Source: Micropterix aruncella
Lineage: Eukaryota > Arthropoda > Insecta > Lepidoptera > Micropterigidae
Assembly (NCBI GenBank): GCA_944548615.1
Contig: OX155961.1
Coordinates: 28,058,414-28,122,413 of the forward strand
DNA length: 64,000 nt
Direction of reading: 5' to 3'
Both the position numbers and the translations under genes were made by a program. Position 1 is the first letter of the stretch, and every line of letters starts with the position of its first letter. A model generated the notes under the pieces. The model saw only the letters and a program-made list of their open reading frames with translations, was not told the origin of the DNA and did no database searches. Of the stretch, positions 21,733 to 33,690 are shown one piece after another.

Positions 21733-22416
21733 GTTTGGGAATGAATGGGAGTTAATGGGCCCTTGCTGAGTTGGCCACGAAGACCCATCTGTTCAGGGTT
21801 GGTCACACTCACAGGTCAACACCTATCCGACGGCCTTCACGCATGAAGTGCGACCCTGGGTAGAACTCTGGCCTTATGGTTAGTTTCCTCTGGGAATCAA
21901 CCTTCTGGGCTCCTGGACGGTCTGCGCACCGTGCGACAATCGAATGCGCACTAACAGTCGGGGGAGTCTGGAAGCAGTACTGTTTCCTATAGAGCGGGGG
22001 TGGTTGCGGATATTACGACGACTGCTCTTGAAACGACCTTCGGCTACCCGATCCTGAGTGAATAGCCGGGCAAAGGATGCCGTGGTCCGCGATAGATTCG
22101 GTATACACCGTTTCACCGCTTCGTAAGGGAGAGGACCGCGCAATCGATCTCGAACTCGTAACCAATCGGGAGACTGGAGTAATCTGGTCGCAATTGGAAG
22201 TAAGGGCGTGAGTGTAAGCCCGCTGGGTAACACTTCTGGCTATCTCGCGGTTAAGGCGTTGGCCTCTTACGGGTTTGTGGCGGAGCTAGACGGTGGACTA
22301 TTTTTGTCCTTCTGCGCTCACTCCATGTCTTCTGCGCTCACTCCAGGGAGATAGAACGACTAATCGTTAAAACTTCCTGAGGTGACGGGCTCGCCTACTG
22401 TAGTCGACAACTCTAG
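21733..22416 (+). mobile_element. GC-rich family, copy c, full unit with 15-bp TSD
   Basis: TTGTATACGATGAAT occurs at 21718-21732 and again at 22417-22431, directly bordering the copy. At least 11 of these bases lie outside the family consensus on both sides, so this is a target-site duplication of 11-15 bp. The unit begins near TGGGAGTTAATGGG, contains CCGCGATAGATTCGGTAT and GCCGGGCAAAGGATG, and ends GTCGACAACTCTAG. There is no poly(A) or simple-repeat tail. The minus strand holds a 117-codon open frame (21880-22233). Long TSDs suggest target-primed insertion, as for SINEs and LINEs, but no RNA polymerase III boxes are convincing. Confidence 0.8.
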
Positions 22417-22479
22417 TTGTATACGATGAATAATCACAATTGAAGCGAATTAAATTAAAATGAACTACATCATATTTTA

Positions 22480-22620
22480 GTCGCAAATTCGATAATTGTA
22501 AGCAAGTTCGATAATTGAACAAATTCGATAATTTGTAGGATAGGATAGGATAGTAAAGGATAGCAAGGGGATAGGATAGTAAAGGAAAAAGATATTATAT
22601 AGGTATTTGTTATATAGGTA
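22480..22620. repeat. Short degenerate tandem motifs
   Basis: Three near-copies of AATTCGATAATTG lie at 22486-22535, followed by GGATAGGATAGTAAAGG twice. No gene is visible. Confidence 0.6.
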
Positions 22621-22907
22621 GATGTTATATAGAAACAGAAAAGAAAAAAATATTTATTTGTAGCTGCTGTTATAAGAACATATAGGTACAAATGAAACAA
22701 AAACGCACAGATTAGAAATTAAAACTGTAAATAAATAAAGACTATGTAATAAAACTATAAACGCTGCAAATTAGGGGTATCCTCCGGATATTTATCATGG
22801 TTACAGGATATACCTATTGATTATTGTAATACGAAAAACCACAATTTAATGGTATTAAAATAAAACAACCAAATCAAATTATTCTAAAATAAAAAAAATG
22901 TATATAA

Positions 22908-25142
<2,235 letters not shown>

Positions 25143-27960
25143 TTAAGACACAATTTCCATGAGCTGCCTTTCGCATTCGCCTCTGCTTTTTCCACGTAAC
25201 CATTTTGTGACCTCAGCTTTGAAAGCGGTACTGGTTCTCAGCTTCTGCCCTTCGGTGAGTGTCGCAAGGAATGCATCATACATTCGAGGGGCCAGAAACA
25301 AATAATGTCTCTGGGCAAACCTTGTGTTCGTCCGAATTTGCTTCTGGGTTTGCTTTTTCTTGTGTCGTGTTTGTGATCTCGGCTGGAATGCCGATCTGTG
25401 TCGTGGTGAAAATAAGTGACAATCGATTTTATGTACAGCTGTCTGATATCAAGTATCTGGAAGTCATTGAAAAGTAAATCGGATGGGTAGCGATACGGTT
25501 TTCTGTTTATAACTCTCACTACCGCTTTTTGAGCTTTTACTAGTGGGTCTAGGTGCAGTTTAGCCGCACCGCCCCAACCGATATTGCCATACATCATCAG
25601 TGACTGTGCCAAAGCACAATATATGGATCTCAGAGTTTTTATATCAAGAACATTTCTGATACTCCTGAAAATATATATTAATTTACGGACTTTTTCGGCG
25701 ACCTTTCCGATATGTATTTGCCACCGGAGATGTTTATCGACATGAACACCTAGGTACTTTACAAAAGGCACACGCTCAATTTGTACACAGATACAATCAA
25801 GACTGTCGCATTCGTGTAGGACTAGGTTATAATTTTGTGGAGGTTGCTGACGAGCATCTATGCTGAAGGCTACAAGCTTAGTTTTATCCACGTTCAGCGT
25901 TAACAGATTATAATCAAGCCAGCCCTTAACACTTTTCATCGCGACAGCTGCCTTGTTATATACACTTTCCCAACTATTCGATTCGAATATGAGGGCAGTA
26001 TCGTCAGCGTAGGATATTATATCTGCACCAACATCCATTTCACAAAGCCCATTTATGTAAAGTAGGAAGAGAGTCGGCCCGAGAGTACTTCCTTGTGGGA
26101 CCCCATGATTATTGAAAAGACTATTACTTAAAGAATCGCCTATCCGGGTACGCTGTTTTCGAGATCCAATATAACTGCGAAACCAGTTTAGTTCGATACC
26201 CGTAATACCATATTTCCCAAGTTTCATTAGGAGTATTTCATGGGATATTGTATCAAAGGCTTTTGCAAGGTCAAGAAATACAGTAATACACTTTTTGTTG
26301 GCGTCTACATACCTAGTGATATGTCCTGTCATTTTTAGTATTGCATCTTGTGTTCCCATTTTGGATCTGAAGCCGTATTGGTTTTTGGATAGCATGTGGT
26401 TGGATTCTAGGTGAGTACAGAGTTGTTTATTTATTATTTTTTCCAAAATTTTGGCTAAAACATTAAGTACTGATATCGGTCGATAATTTGAGGGATCAGA
26501 CTTCAGTCCAGCTTTAAAAATGGGTGTAACATTTGCTTCTTTGAATTTGCTTGGGAATATGCCACTAGCTAAACTACAGTTAAATAAATGGGTAAGCGGA
26601 GTTACTAAATATTCAGCATATTTTTTAAGGATTTTGGCACTTATCATATCTGGCCCACAAGCAGAATTTGTTTTTATATTTTTTAAGGCATTATAGACCT
26701 CTTCTTCTGTGGTTTTAGTAAGTTTGAACAATGGGTGAATAATAGTCCCAGCCACTTCCTTAGCTACTTTAACTTCACATAAATTTAATCTACTACATAG
26801 TTTGTCAGCAAGATTTTTTCCAATGTTAGAGAAATATTTATTCAATTCATTTGCTATTTTGGCGTTTTCTGTTATTAATTCATTATTGATGACCAGTTCG
26901 CTTATCCGTGAAGTTGTCTTCTTCCTATAGCTCAATTCATTAACTATATTCCATACACATTTAATGTCGTTGTTTTCTGATTGTAGTTTTAGTTTATAAT
27001 AATTCTCTTTTGCAGTTGTTATTAATTTTGCACATAGATTGCGGTATCTTTTAAAGTAGCTTTTTAAGGCGAAGTTGTTTGGGAATTTTTTGACTTTACT
27101 GTGTAGTTTATCCCTTTTATGAATGGACTGGACCAGCGCTGCGGTGATCCAGGGTTTAATTTTTTTATTCTCATGTGGGATCTGTTTGTTTGTTGTACAG
27201 TCTCTAATGTGTGTTTGGAGGGTAGCTACAAATTTGTCGGTTACTTGGTCTACATTCAATTTATCCATGACGTCTGTCCACAGTTCCTTTGACAGTAAAT
27301 CTAGTAATTTCGAGTCATCAATTTTTTTTAATTTCGTGTACATTATTTGAGTTTTCTGTATATCGCGATCGATGGCTAATATCGTACTATAGTGATCGGT
27401 AATTGTGGAGTGTATTACTGCAGAGGTGACGTTGTATTTAGTTTTTATAAAAATATGATCTATACAAGACTCAATATTTGGAAGAACCCTTGTCGGCGTA
27501 TTTATGGCGGACACGAAACCCAGTTCATGCAAGAAACATTCATAGTCATCAGCAAATGTTGATCGATTTCCATATATATTTATGTTTGCGTCGCCGGCAA
27601 TGACAGTGTGACGGATTTTTTCGTCATAACAAATGCTGTTTAAGCTGAAAATAAGAGAATTTATGAACTTAGCAGCATTTGCAAATGAAGGGGATCGATA
27701 AATTGCAATTATGTTAACATCATTGTACGTTACTTGCAAGCCATTGCCGTCATCGATATCGAGCTCATTCGCTGATGCGTTTAGGCATGTTTTCGTGTAG
27801 ACGATTACACCGTCGGATCTATTTCGGTTTCTCAATGTGTAGTTAACGTCATATCCATCTAGATGTGGAATCTGGGAGGCGCAATTTATCCAGCATTCAC
27901 TTAATACCACTGCGTCAAGGTCTAGATCCAAACAATTAGGATAGCTGATATTCTAATTTT
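25143..27960 (-). CDS. LINE ORF2-like protein: endonuclease (partial) plus reverse transcriptase
   Basis: A 897-codon open frame (27931 to 25238) encodes an APE-type endonuclease lacking its first ~30-40 residues, then a complete reverse transcriptase. Endonuclease signatures: LSECW (residues 10-14, catalytic Glu), GDANIN (113-118), SCIDHIF (155-161) and ITDH (177-180). RT signatures: NYRPISVLN (482-490), motif A VFLDLAKAFDT (551-561), motif B HGVPQGSTLGP (609-619) and motif C SYADD (640-644). All catalytic aspartates are kept. Near 25325-25345 a frameshift replaces the native tail. The proper frame, FLAPRMYDAFLATLTEGQ and onward, runs to TAA at 25143-25145. The first Met is probably not the real start, because family homology begins at the truncation point near 27960. 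The clade is Jockey superfamily, possibly Daphne- or CR1-like. It is the youngest LINE here but cannot be autonomous. Confidence 0.92.
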
Positions 27961-28283
27961 CATATAATTTATTATGCAAATAGGTACATTTATTATTTTA
28001 AAAAAAATAGGAAGGTATATTGCTGGATTGACAATAAAATAAATTTACTTTGATTATTCTACATAGAATTTGCTTTTCTATTATTCTCCCTGACTATTAA
28101 ATCACATTACTATATTTTGATTATTTGTATGTAGGTAATATTGAAATAATATTACGCCCATGACAACTATCATGAAGTTATGTTTTTATTAATATTTTTT
28201 TTAGCATTTAATTTTTTGACGCAGCCAAGTGTATGAATGCCTATCTACTGGAGTAGTTGATTGTATTGTATTGTATTGTATTA
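27961..28283. other. AT-rich sequence ending in a TTGTA microsatellite
   Basis: No coding signal. GCCTATCTACTGGAGTAG then (TTGTA)n at 28258-28280 resembles a LINE 3' tail and has a reverse-complement partner near 13583. The next Helitron inserted at its end. Confidence 0.55.
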
Positions 28284-28538
28284 TTAGCTGACCCGGCGAT
28301 CTTCGTACCGCCTAACAGTCAATTAATGTCGTATTACTGATCAGCTGAACTTAATTTACGATTTTATGAAAGGAATACAATGAATACAAAATAAATATTT
28401 AGTTCACTACTTTATTAAGATAATAATACAAAAAGAAATATAAAAGTACAAAAATTAAGTATATCAATCGCGTGTCAGCAAGACATGATTGAATTTAACT
28501 ATTTACATATGTATTGTGCAGCATGGGATGCACTCGGA

Positions 28539-28680
28539 TTAACTCTCGTCATTGAAGCACCTTGTGATATACGACATTTTTTGTTTTTTATCAGGCGCAA
28601 GAACAAATAAAGTGAATGATTTGCCGACATGTGAACATGCCACGTACAACTGACCATGAGAAAAACATGGATTTATATTT
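28539..28680 (-). pseudogene. Helitron Rep/helicase C-terminal remnant
   Basis: The minus strand reads NPCFSHGQLYVACSHVGK and then FTLFVLAPDKKQKMSYIT, ending at a stop at 28539-28541. SHGQLYVA.S is motif VI of the PIF1-type helicase carried by Helitrons, a DNA unwinding enzyme used in rolling-circle transposition. The usual SRV is SHV here. Only about 45 codons remain, with no Rep HUH domain in the window. Confidence 0.85.
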
Positions 28681-28854
28681 TGTATGGGAAAATGTTTTTT
28701 ATTTTATTTTAATTTTTCGTCAATTTTTCAATATTTGTTTTTAATAGTTATTCTGCTATTCGGGACGGAGACAAATACAAAAAACATGAAAATCGGTCTA
28801 GCCGTTCTCGAGTTATAAGTGTTCGAACAAACCCGACTTTGTTTTATATATATA

Positions 28855-29583
28855 CTAGCTGACCCGTGCCCACTTCGTTGGGCGGTAAAAATTTTTACTT
28901 GTGATGAAATTATGAGTGTGCTTCGGTTAGTACTGAGTGCTATGATTTATTTCCTGACTGCCAAAAGAAGGGTTACATTTTTACTGCATATGTATGTATG
29001 TATGTATTTGCATGCCAATTTGAATATATTACCGTTATTTGTGAGTGTCTTCTTGTGAGTGTCTTATTTGTGAGTGTCTTATCTCTTTAACCATTTATGC
29101 AGTAAAAGGGAAAAGTCTTTTGTCACTTGAGACGATAAACTTACTTATTTTGATATGAATTCATAATTGTTGATAATATGACCAATAAACATGACCTAAC
29201 GATTTAAATTATTTTTAAATATAAAAAACTACTTTTTGTGACTTAAATACAAAATTTAGACATATGCTTTCCTTTACTTTTTTGTAGGCATTACTAAGCT
29301 CTACAACTTATCTCTAGAACTCAATCACATATCTCTCATCGTTAAAGCAGCGTTCGTAAGAAACGTTTTCATTCGACTGTTTTTCTCCGAATTACTTTGT
29401 AAATCCAACGACCACGAAAAAGTCTTTTCATTTTTCGGATTAATATATAGCCATATGACACTCACAAATAACGTGGCTTTCTATTCGTAAAAGAATTTTC
29501 AAAATAGGTTCAGTAGATCCAGAGATTACTTCCTACAACGTCATAAACTTTACCTCTTTATAATATTAGTATAGAAGTATAGA
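28855..29583 (-). mobile_element. Non-autonomous Helitron family 1, copy C (nested)
   Basis: The 3' end CTAG is at 28855-28858, with the hairpin GCCCACTTCGTTGGGC just inside. The 5' end TCTATACTTCTATACTAATA is at 29583; the first ten bases duplicate the terminus. Flanks are A and T. It is inserted inside Helitron family 2, so it is younger than that element. Confidence 0.85.
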
Positions 29584-29789
29584 TTACGACACGGTCGCGG
29601 TTCCATATAATTTTTATTTTTTTATTGTATTTATGGTTCACTATTTTGGTAATAATGGCTTACACATAAAATATAGATATATGCTGTCGCTGGCTTTTTT
29701 GTAGGACTATTTAAGATAAACATTTCCATTGTATATTATATACTTGTAACTCCAACGGTTTTTGCGGCGCACGCCAGAATAGCTCGCAG

Positions 29790-30115
29790 ATGGCAGATTT
29801 TTCCTACTTCTTCTTCTTCATCAGCGCGCATTCGCCCACCGTTAGGCATACGCCTCTCCAATCACTCTCCATCCGGATCGGTTAGTTTGGTTTGGCAGCC
29901 TGATCGTACCCAGAGATTCTTAGCACCCCCTGCCCCGCCGTTACCGTAACCGCTGCCGTGGCTCGGGCTAGTGGGGCTGATGGGAACTGGGGGCCGTGGT
30001 AAGGTTGTACTGTTCATCAACATGATTGGAGGTATTTAGCCCGATACCCGCCACGTCGGCCACACGTCTTGGTGAGCTCCACACTTTCAGGAAAATATTT
30101 CCATTTCCTAGGCTT
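29790..30115. other. GC-richer foreign segment inside Helitron family 2
   Basis: It contains CATTCGCCCACCGTTAGG, CCGTAACCGCTGCCGTGG and GATACCCGCCACGTCGG. The composition differs clearly from its AT-rich neighbours. It reads like a piece of a dispersed repeat, but no ends or TSD were identified. Confidence 0.4.
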
Positions 30116-30448
30116 ATGGCAACATGGTCGGGTTACTTAACCACCGAATTGCACTATATTTTCTAAATTTATTATTTATTGTTGGGAAAATTTTCAAAAT
30201 ATATGTTGACGCTAAGAATTTAAATTTCGAATATCAATTTATTAGATTTTTTTCCTACTTACTTGACAGTTATCGTTATATTTTAGATAATTCACTTTAT
30301 ATTTTTATAAATTATAGCCTATGTGTTATTCTGATGTGTAAGCTATATTATTGTAAAGTCATCAAAATCCATTCAGTAGTTTTTGCGTGAAAGAGTAACA
30401 AACATCCATACATATATACAAACTTTCGCGTTTATAATATTAGTAGGA

Positions 30449-31085
30449 TATAGGATCAGTCATACACTAACACATTAGTTAAATATAAATAATAAATATT
30501 ACCCAACACCAATAATTGTCTTTAGGTTTATAAGTTTTGTTGTATATTTTTTATACATATCTACAATAAATACTTATTTGCACTGTTATTATACTGTATT
30601 ACAAGACTGAATTTTTACAACTTTATATCGAACATATTCTTTAGTAAAATATCAGCATTGATAGATACAGGCGTTATTAATCAGTTAGGTATGCGATGAG
30701 CCAAATGCTATGGTTTTAATTTGTTTCTCCTGAAATTAATTTTTTTACCTAATGTCAAACCTTTTCTACTATAAAATGTTATTGTTCATAATAAATAAAA
30801 AATAAATAAAATATTTGTTTAAGTAGGTGAGTGAGCGAAATTTCTTTAAAATCTCCAGGCTATACGCAAAACACGTACTGACTATTGTTATCAACCTGAT
30901 ACTATTACGGAAGATGAGGCGGCATTTTCAGAAAGTTTTTTGATTAAGTTTGATCAGAGTGGGAACTTTAGTGTTAAAGTGGTAAAATAAATTTCGCTCA
31001 ATTTGGCCTCAAGATTTGTCTGAGTTTCAGCCGCTCGAACGCCAGCCTCTTAAGCCGCATTTAGACGAGGCATATAATATAATAT
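30449..31085. other. Unassigned, no gene seen
   Basis: AT-rich, with no motif I can support. Confidence 0.35.
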
Positions 31086-31265
31086 TTAATACTACGATTT
31101 AGTATGGCAAAAGAAGACAGTACAACCTTTATGGCAAAAGAAGATTGAATTGGCTAATCCCTCATTTATTCAACAAAATTCCTCTAAATTGAAAAACTTT
31201 TAAAAAATGTACAAAAAAAACAAAAAAACTAAAATTAAAAATTGTTAGCTTTAAAATAAGTGAAA
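31086..31265 (+). pseudogene. Very short LINE C-terminal scrap
   Basis: One frame reads LNWLIPHLFNKIPLN, resembling the '..W.P.L.NKLPL.IR' end of CR1/Jockey-type LINE proteins, followed by an A-rich tail. Too short for certainty. Confidence 0.4.
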
Positions 31266-31559
31266 GTGAAACACACGTGTAAATGATACGAATAACATTC
31301 ATATTTTATTTTATTAGCATACGTTCATCTTTTTATGTAAATATTATCAAGGGGGTGGCTTTCTGTGCCGACTAATCCTTACTAATGTAGCAGATATATT
31401 ATAATATGGTCAAAATGGCCACTAAAGTTGCACTGAAAGTTACTCTATCATAATCTCCAGCAGGTAACCCTTAGGCTTGGCTGGATTTTATACAAAGCTG
31501 TATTTAAAAAAATGGTTATTAAAAAAAAAAAAAAAAAAGTTATAAATTATTTGTCAGCC

Positions 31560-31800
31560 ACATGTCACGGCAGAGGAAAGTATTGTGAACGCACTTCTGT
31601 GTGTCTGTGTCTGTGTCTGTGTGTATTCCTCGAAAATAGCGCCCAAACGTTTCATCCGATTGAGCTGAAATTTGCAATGCAGGTATCATTCGGTCATGGC
31701 AAGTGTTGAAAATATTGTAACTTAAATCGGTCCACAGGAGGGCGCGCTAGTCAAACTTAAACCTCGAAATATTGCAGTTAGAGACTTGAAATTCTGTACA
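31560..31800 (+). repeat. Dispersed repeat R, copy 2
   Basis: GGAAAGTATTGTGAACGC, a TGTGTCTG-rich stretch, ATAGCGCCCAAACG, CGATTGAGCTGAAATTTG and TCGGTCATGGCAAG appear in family order. A poly(A) run at 31529-31546 precedes it. Confidence 0.65.
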
Positions 31801-31879
31801 CAGATGCCTTGTTTGACAGAAATCACATTGTGAAAGTAATTTGACACAATCATCGTAAACCGCAGGAAATATGCAAATT

Positions 31880-32022
31880 TATTTTTTGAATATTTACCAA
31901 AAATGTCTAATTTTGTCGTTTATACCAGAGAGTCACGTTAATTAGACTTAATTGATTTAAGAATGACGTGACTGATATAAAACTACAAAATTAGGCATTA
32001 TTGGTAAATATTAAAAAAATAT
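31880..32022. repeat. ~56-bp inverted repeat
   Basis: The left arm (31880-31936) and right arm (31967-32022) share AATATTTACCAA, TAATTTTGT and GTCACGT in inverse order, with a 30-base loop. A single arm (GGTATAAAACTGCAAAATTAG) recurs at 39136, so the arm belongs to a dispersed sequence. Confidence 0.65.
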
Positions 32023-32029
32023 ATAGATA

Positions 32030-32320
32030 TAAGTTCGTGGCAAACGATGTTTCGGCGATATTGCAACCGGCGCTGTGTAGGACAGACTGTAGTGTTCCAA
32101 TCATCACCCGCTATCCAGCGGGTAGGCTGTAAACTGCTGCTGTTACTTCGCAGATTATAACGGCGGTAGGGCGGCGGGTTCAACACGCGCGAATTTTGAA
32201 AATCCGCCGTGCACACAACACTTACTGTATTACGTCTTTGCGATCGGTGACGGGCATTAAAAAAATATTTTAAGAAGAGGGTTCCGTGTTGTAAAGAGTT
32301 TAAAGTCGTCAAATCTATTA
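32030..32320. repeat. Dispersed 'gene-cut' repeat, GTTTCGGCGATATTGCAACC type
   Basis: GATGTTTCGGCGATATTGCA then ACCGGCGCTG resembles GACGTTTCGGTGACGTTGCA then GCCGCCGTTG at 45363-45392, inside the large palindrome. The minus strand has an open 104-codon frame that I do not regard as a gene. Confidence 0.5.
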
Positions 32321-33160
32321 ACTTCGGGGTTCTTCTTATTTAAGGCTTCCTTCCGAGTTTACGCGACTAAATATTTAGAATTTTTTGCAATGCCACGCAC
32401 CCGCGCGCTTTCGATATATACATATAGATGTATAGATATACCGCGGCGACACGGGAATACGTCCTACCGTTGGCAGTAACCAATTACGAATGACGATTTC
32501 GGCTTCGCGCGTCGTCTAAGATAGTCGATTTGGCTTTTCAATTATAATATAATAAATTATCAAATGACAAGTTTTTTTATAAAGTAAAAATTAGATTACA
32601 ATAACAAAATAACTTAAGATCACTGTGTTATTTTTTATATTACTCAAAAGTATCTTAATTAAATAGAAAAAAAATAATGTTTGGCCATAACATTTCTGGA
32701 AATTACGTAATTACAAACATTATTTTCTTATATTTTTTGTATGGAAGTTCCAAAAACTGCCTTGGTACTATGCAAATAGACCATACGCTGGTGTAAATAG
32801 TATTTTTTAATATTGAGAATCATCTCAAGTTTTATTAAAAACTGAAGACAAATCTCGCTCGTTTTAACTTTTTTGGAAAGCAGTAACAGAATAAAGATAA
32901 TTTACAATTAATATGGAAATAATTTACCAATTTCGTGTTGGCGAAATGATAGCTTAAAAACCGGTTTTTTAAAATCCGGCATAATTGCATTAAAATTCTT
33001 ATTCGTGTTCTCAAAACCAGGCCACAAAATTATGCTTCAAATAGCTTTTGGCCGGCAATGGCTTGTTAATTCACGCGGGGAAAGTGAAGTCGTTCTTAGT
33101 ATAGCATAATAATAGATTATGAAACTGCACCCAGTGGTTAATTCTACTATCCAATATCGC
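32321..33160. other. Unassigned, no gene seen
   Basis: AT-rich apart from a GC patch at 32400-32520. No coding region, element ends or tandem structure that I can support. Confidence 0.35.
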
Positions 33161-33217
33161 CGGCCAGATCGCCGATTTTTCTGGCTGAAAGTTTCAAGTG
33201 GTAAATCCGTTTTTTAC

Positions 33218-33480
33218 CCGACTGCCCATAAAAAGGGGGGTTACGTGTTTAGGATTCATGTATGTATGTTTTCCGTTTCGTTATGTCGCCATAATTTCTA
33301 AATTCTTGAACTGCTTTAGAGTGTGTGCTGATGTCAAAATCGTCCTCGGGTGTCATAGGGTACCTAAAGTGGTCAAATGTCAAATAAATAGTTATCTAAA
33401 GTCATTTCTGGAAAGTCATTTCTGGAGTTCTGGAGAACATTTCGGAAATTTATATGTTATTATACGGATAAACACAAAAA
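33218..33480 (+). repeat. Dispersed repeat 'ACGACTGCC', copy 2
   Basis: ACCCGACTGCCCATAAAAAG, TTCATGTATGTATG, CGCCATAATTTCTAAATTC and GTGTCATAGGGTACC repeat the order of copy 1 (3029) and copy 3 (61585). Confidence 0.65.
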
Positions 33481-33690
33481 CCACAAATATTTCATTAAAA
33501 ACCTTTTTTATTACTCGAGGGCAATCGACTAAAGTACATGCCGCAGGGCGAGGGCGAATTTTACTCTTTTACAAAATATGCTTTACAGCATGAACTGTTT
33601 TTCCTTATAATTCTAGTACAAAAGTACAAAAGATCACTTCTTGTAAGGAAAGTTTGTTTTTTTCATTATTGATCTTGTGTCCTATTTATA

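Larger units (their letters stand above)
28284..30448 (-). mobile_element. Helitron family 2, remnant, hosting other insertions
   Basis: Reading on the minus strand, the 5' end is TCCTACTAATATTATAAA at 30448, followed by GCGAAAGTTTGTATATATG and the TTACTCTTTCACGCAAAAAC block common in Lepidoptera. The 3' end is CTAA at 28284-28287, preceded by a GGCG...CGCC hairpin and GGGTCAG. Flanks are A and T. A helicase remnant near the 3' end supports the class. A Helitron family 1 copy (28855-29583) and a GC-richer foreign segment (about 29790-30115) interrupt it. Confidence 0.8.

Noticed and set aside
31998..32312. 104-codon minus-strand frame with YRRYNLRSNSSSLQ
   Set aside because: It lies across a dispersed repeat and the arm of an inverted repeat. 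The related sequence at 45363 does not keep the frame.
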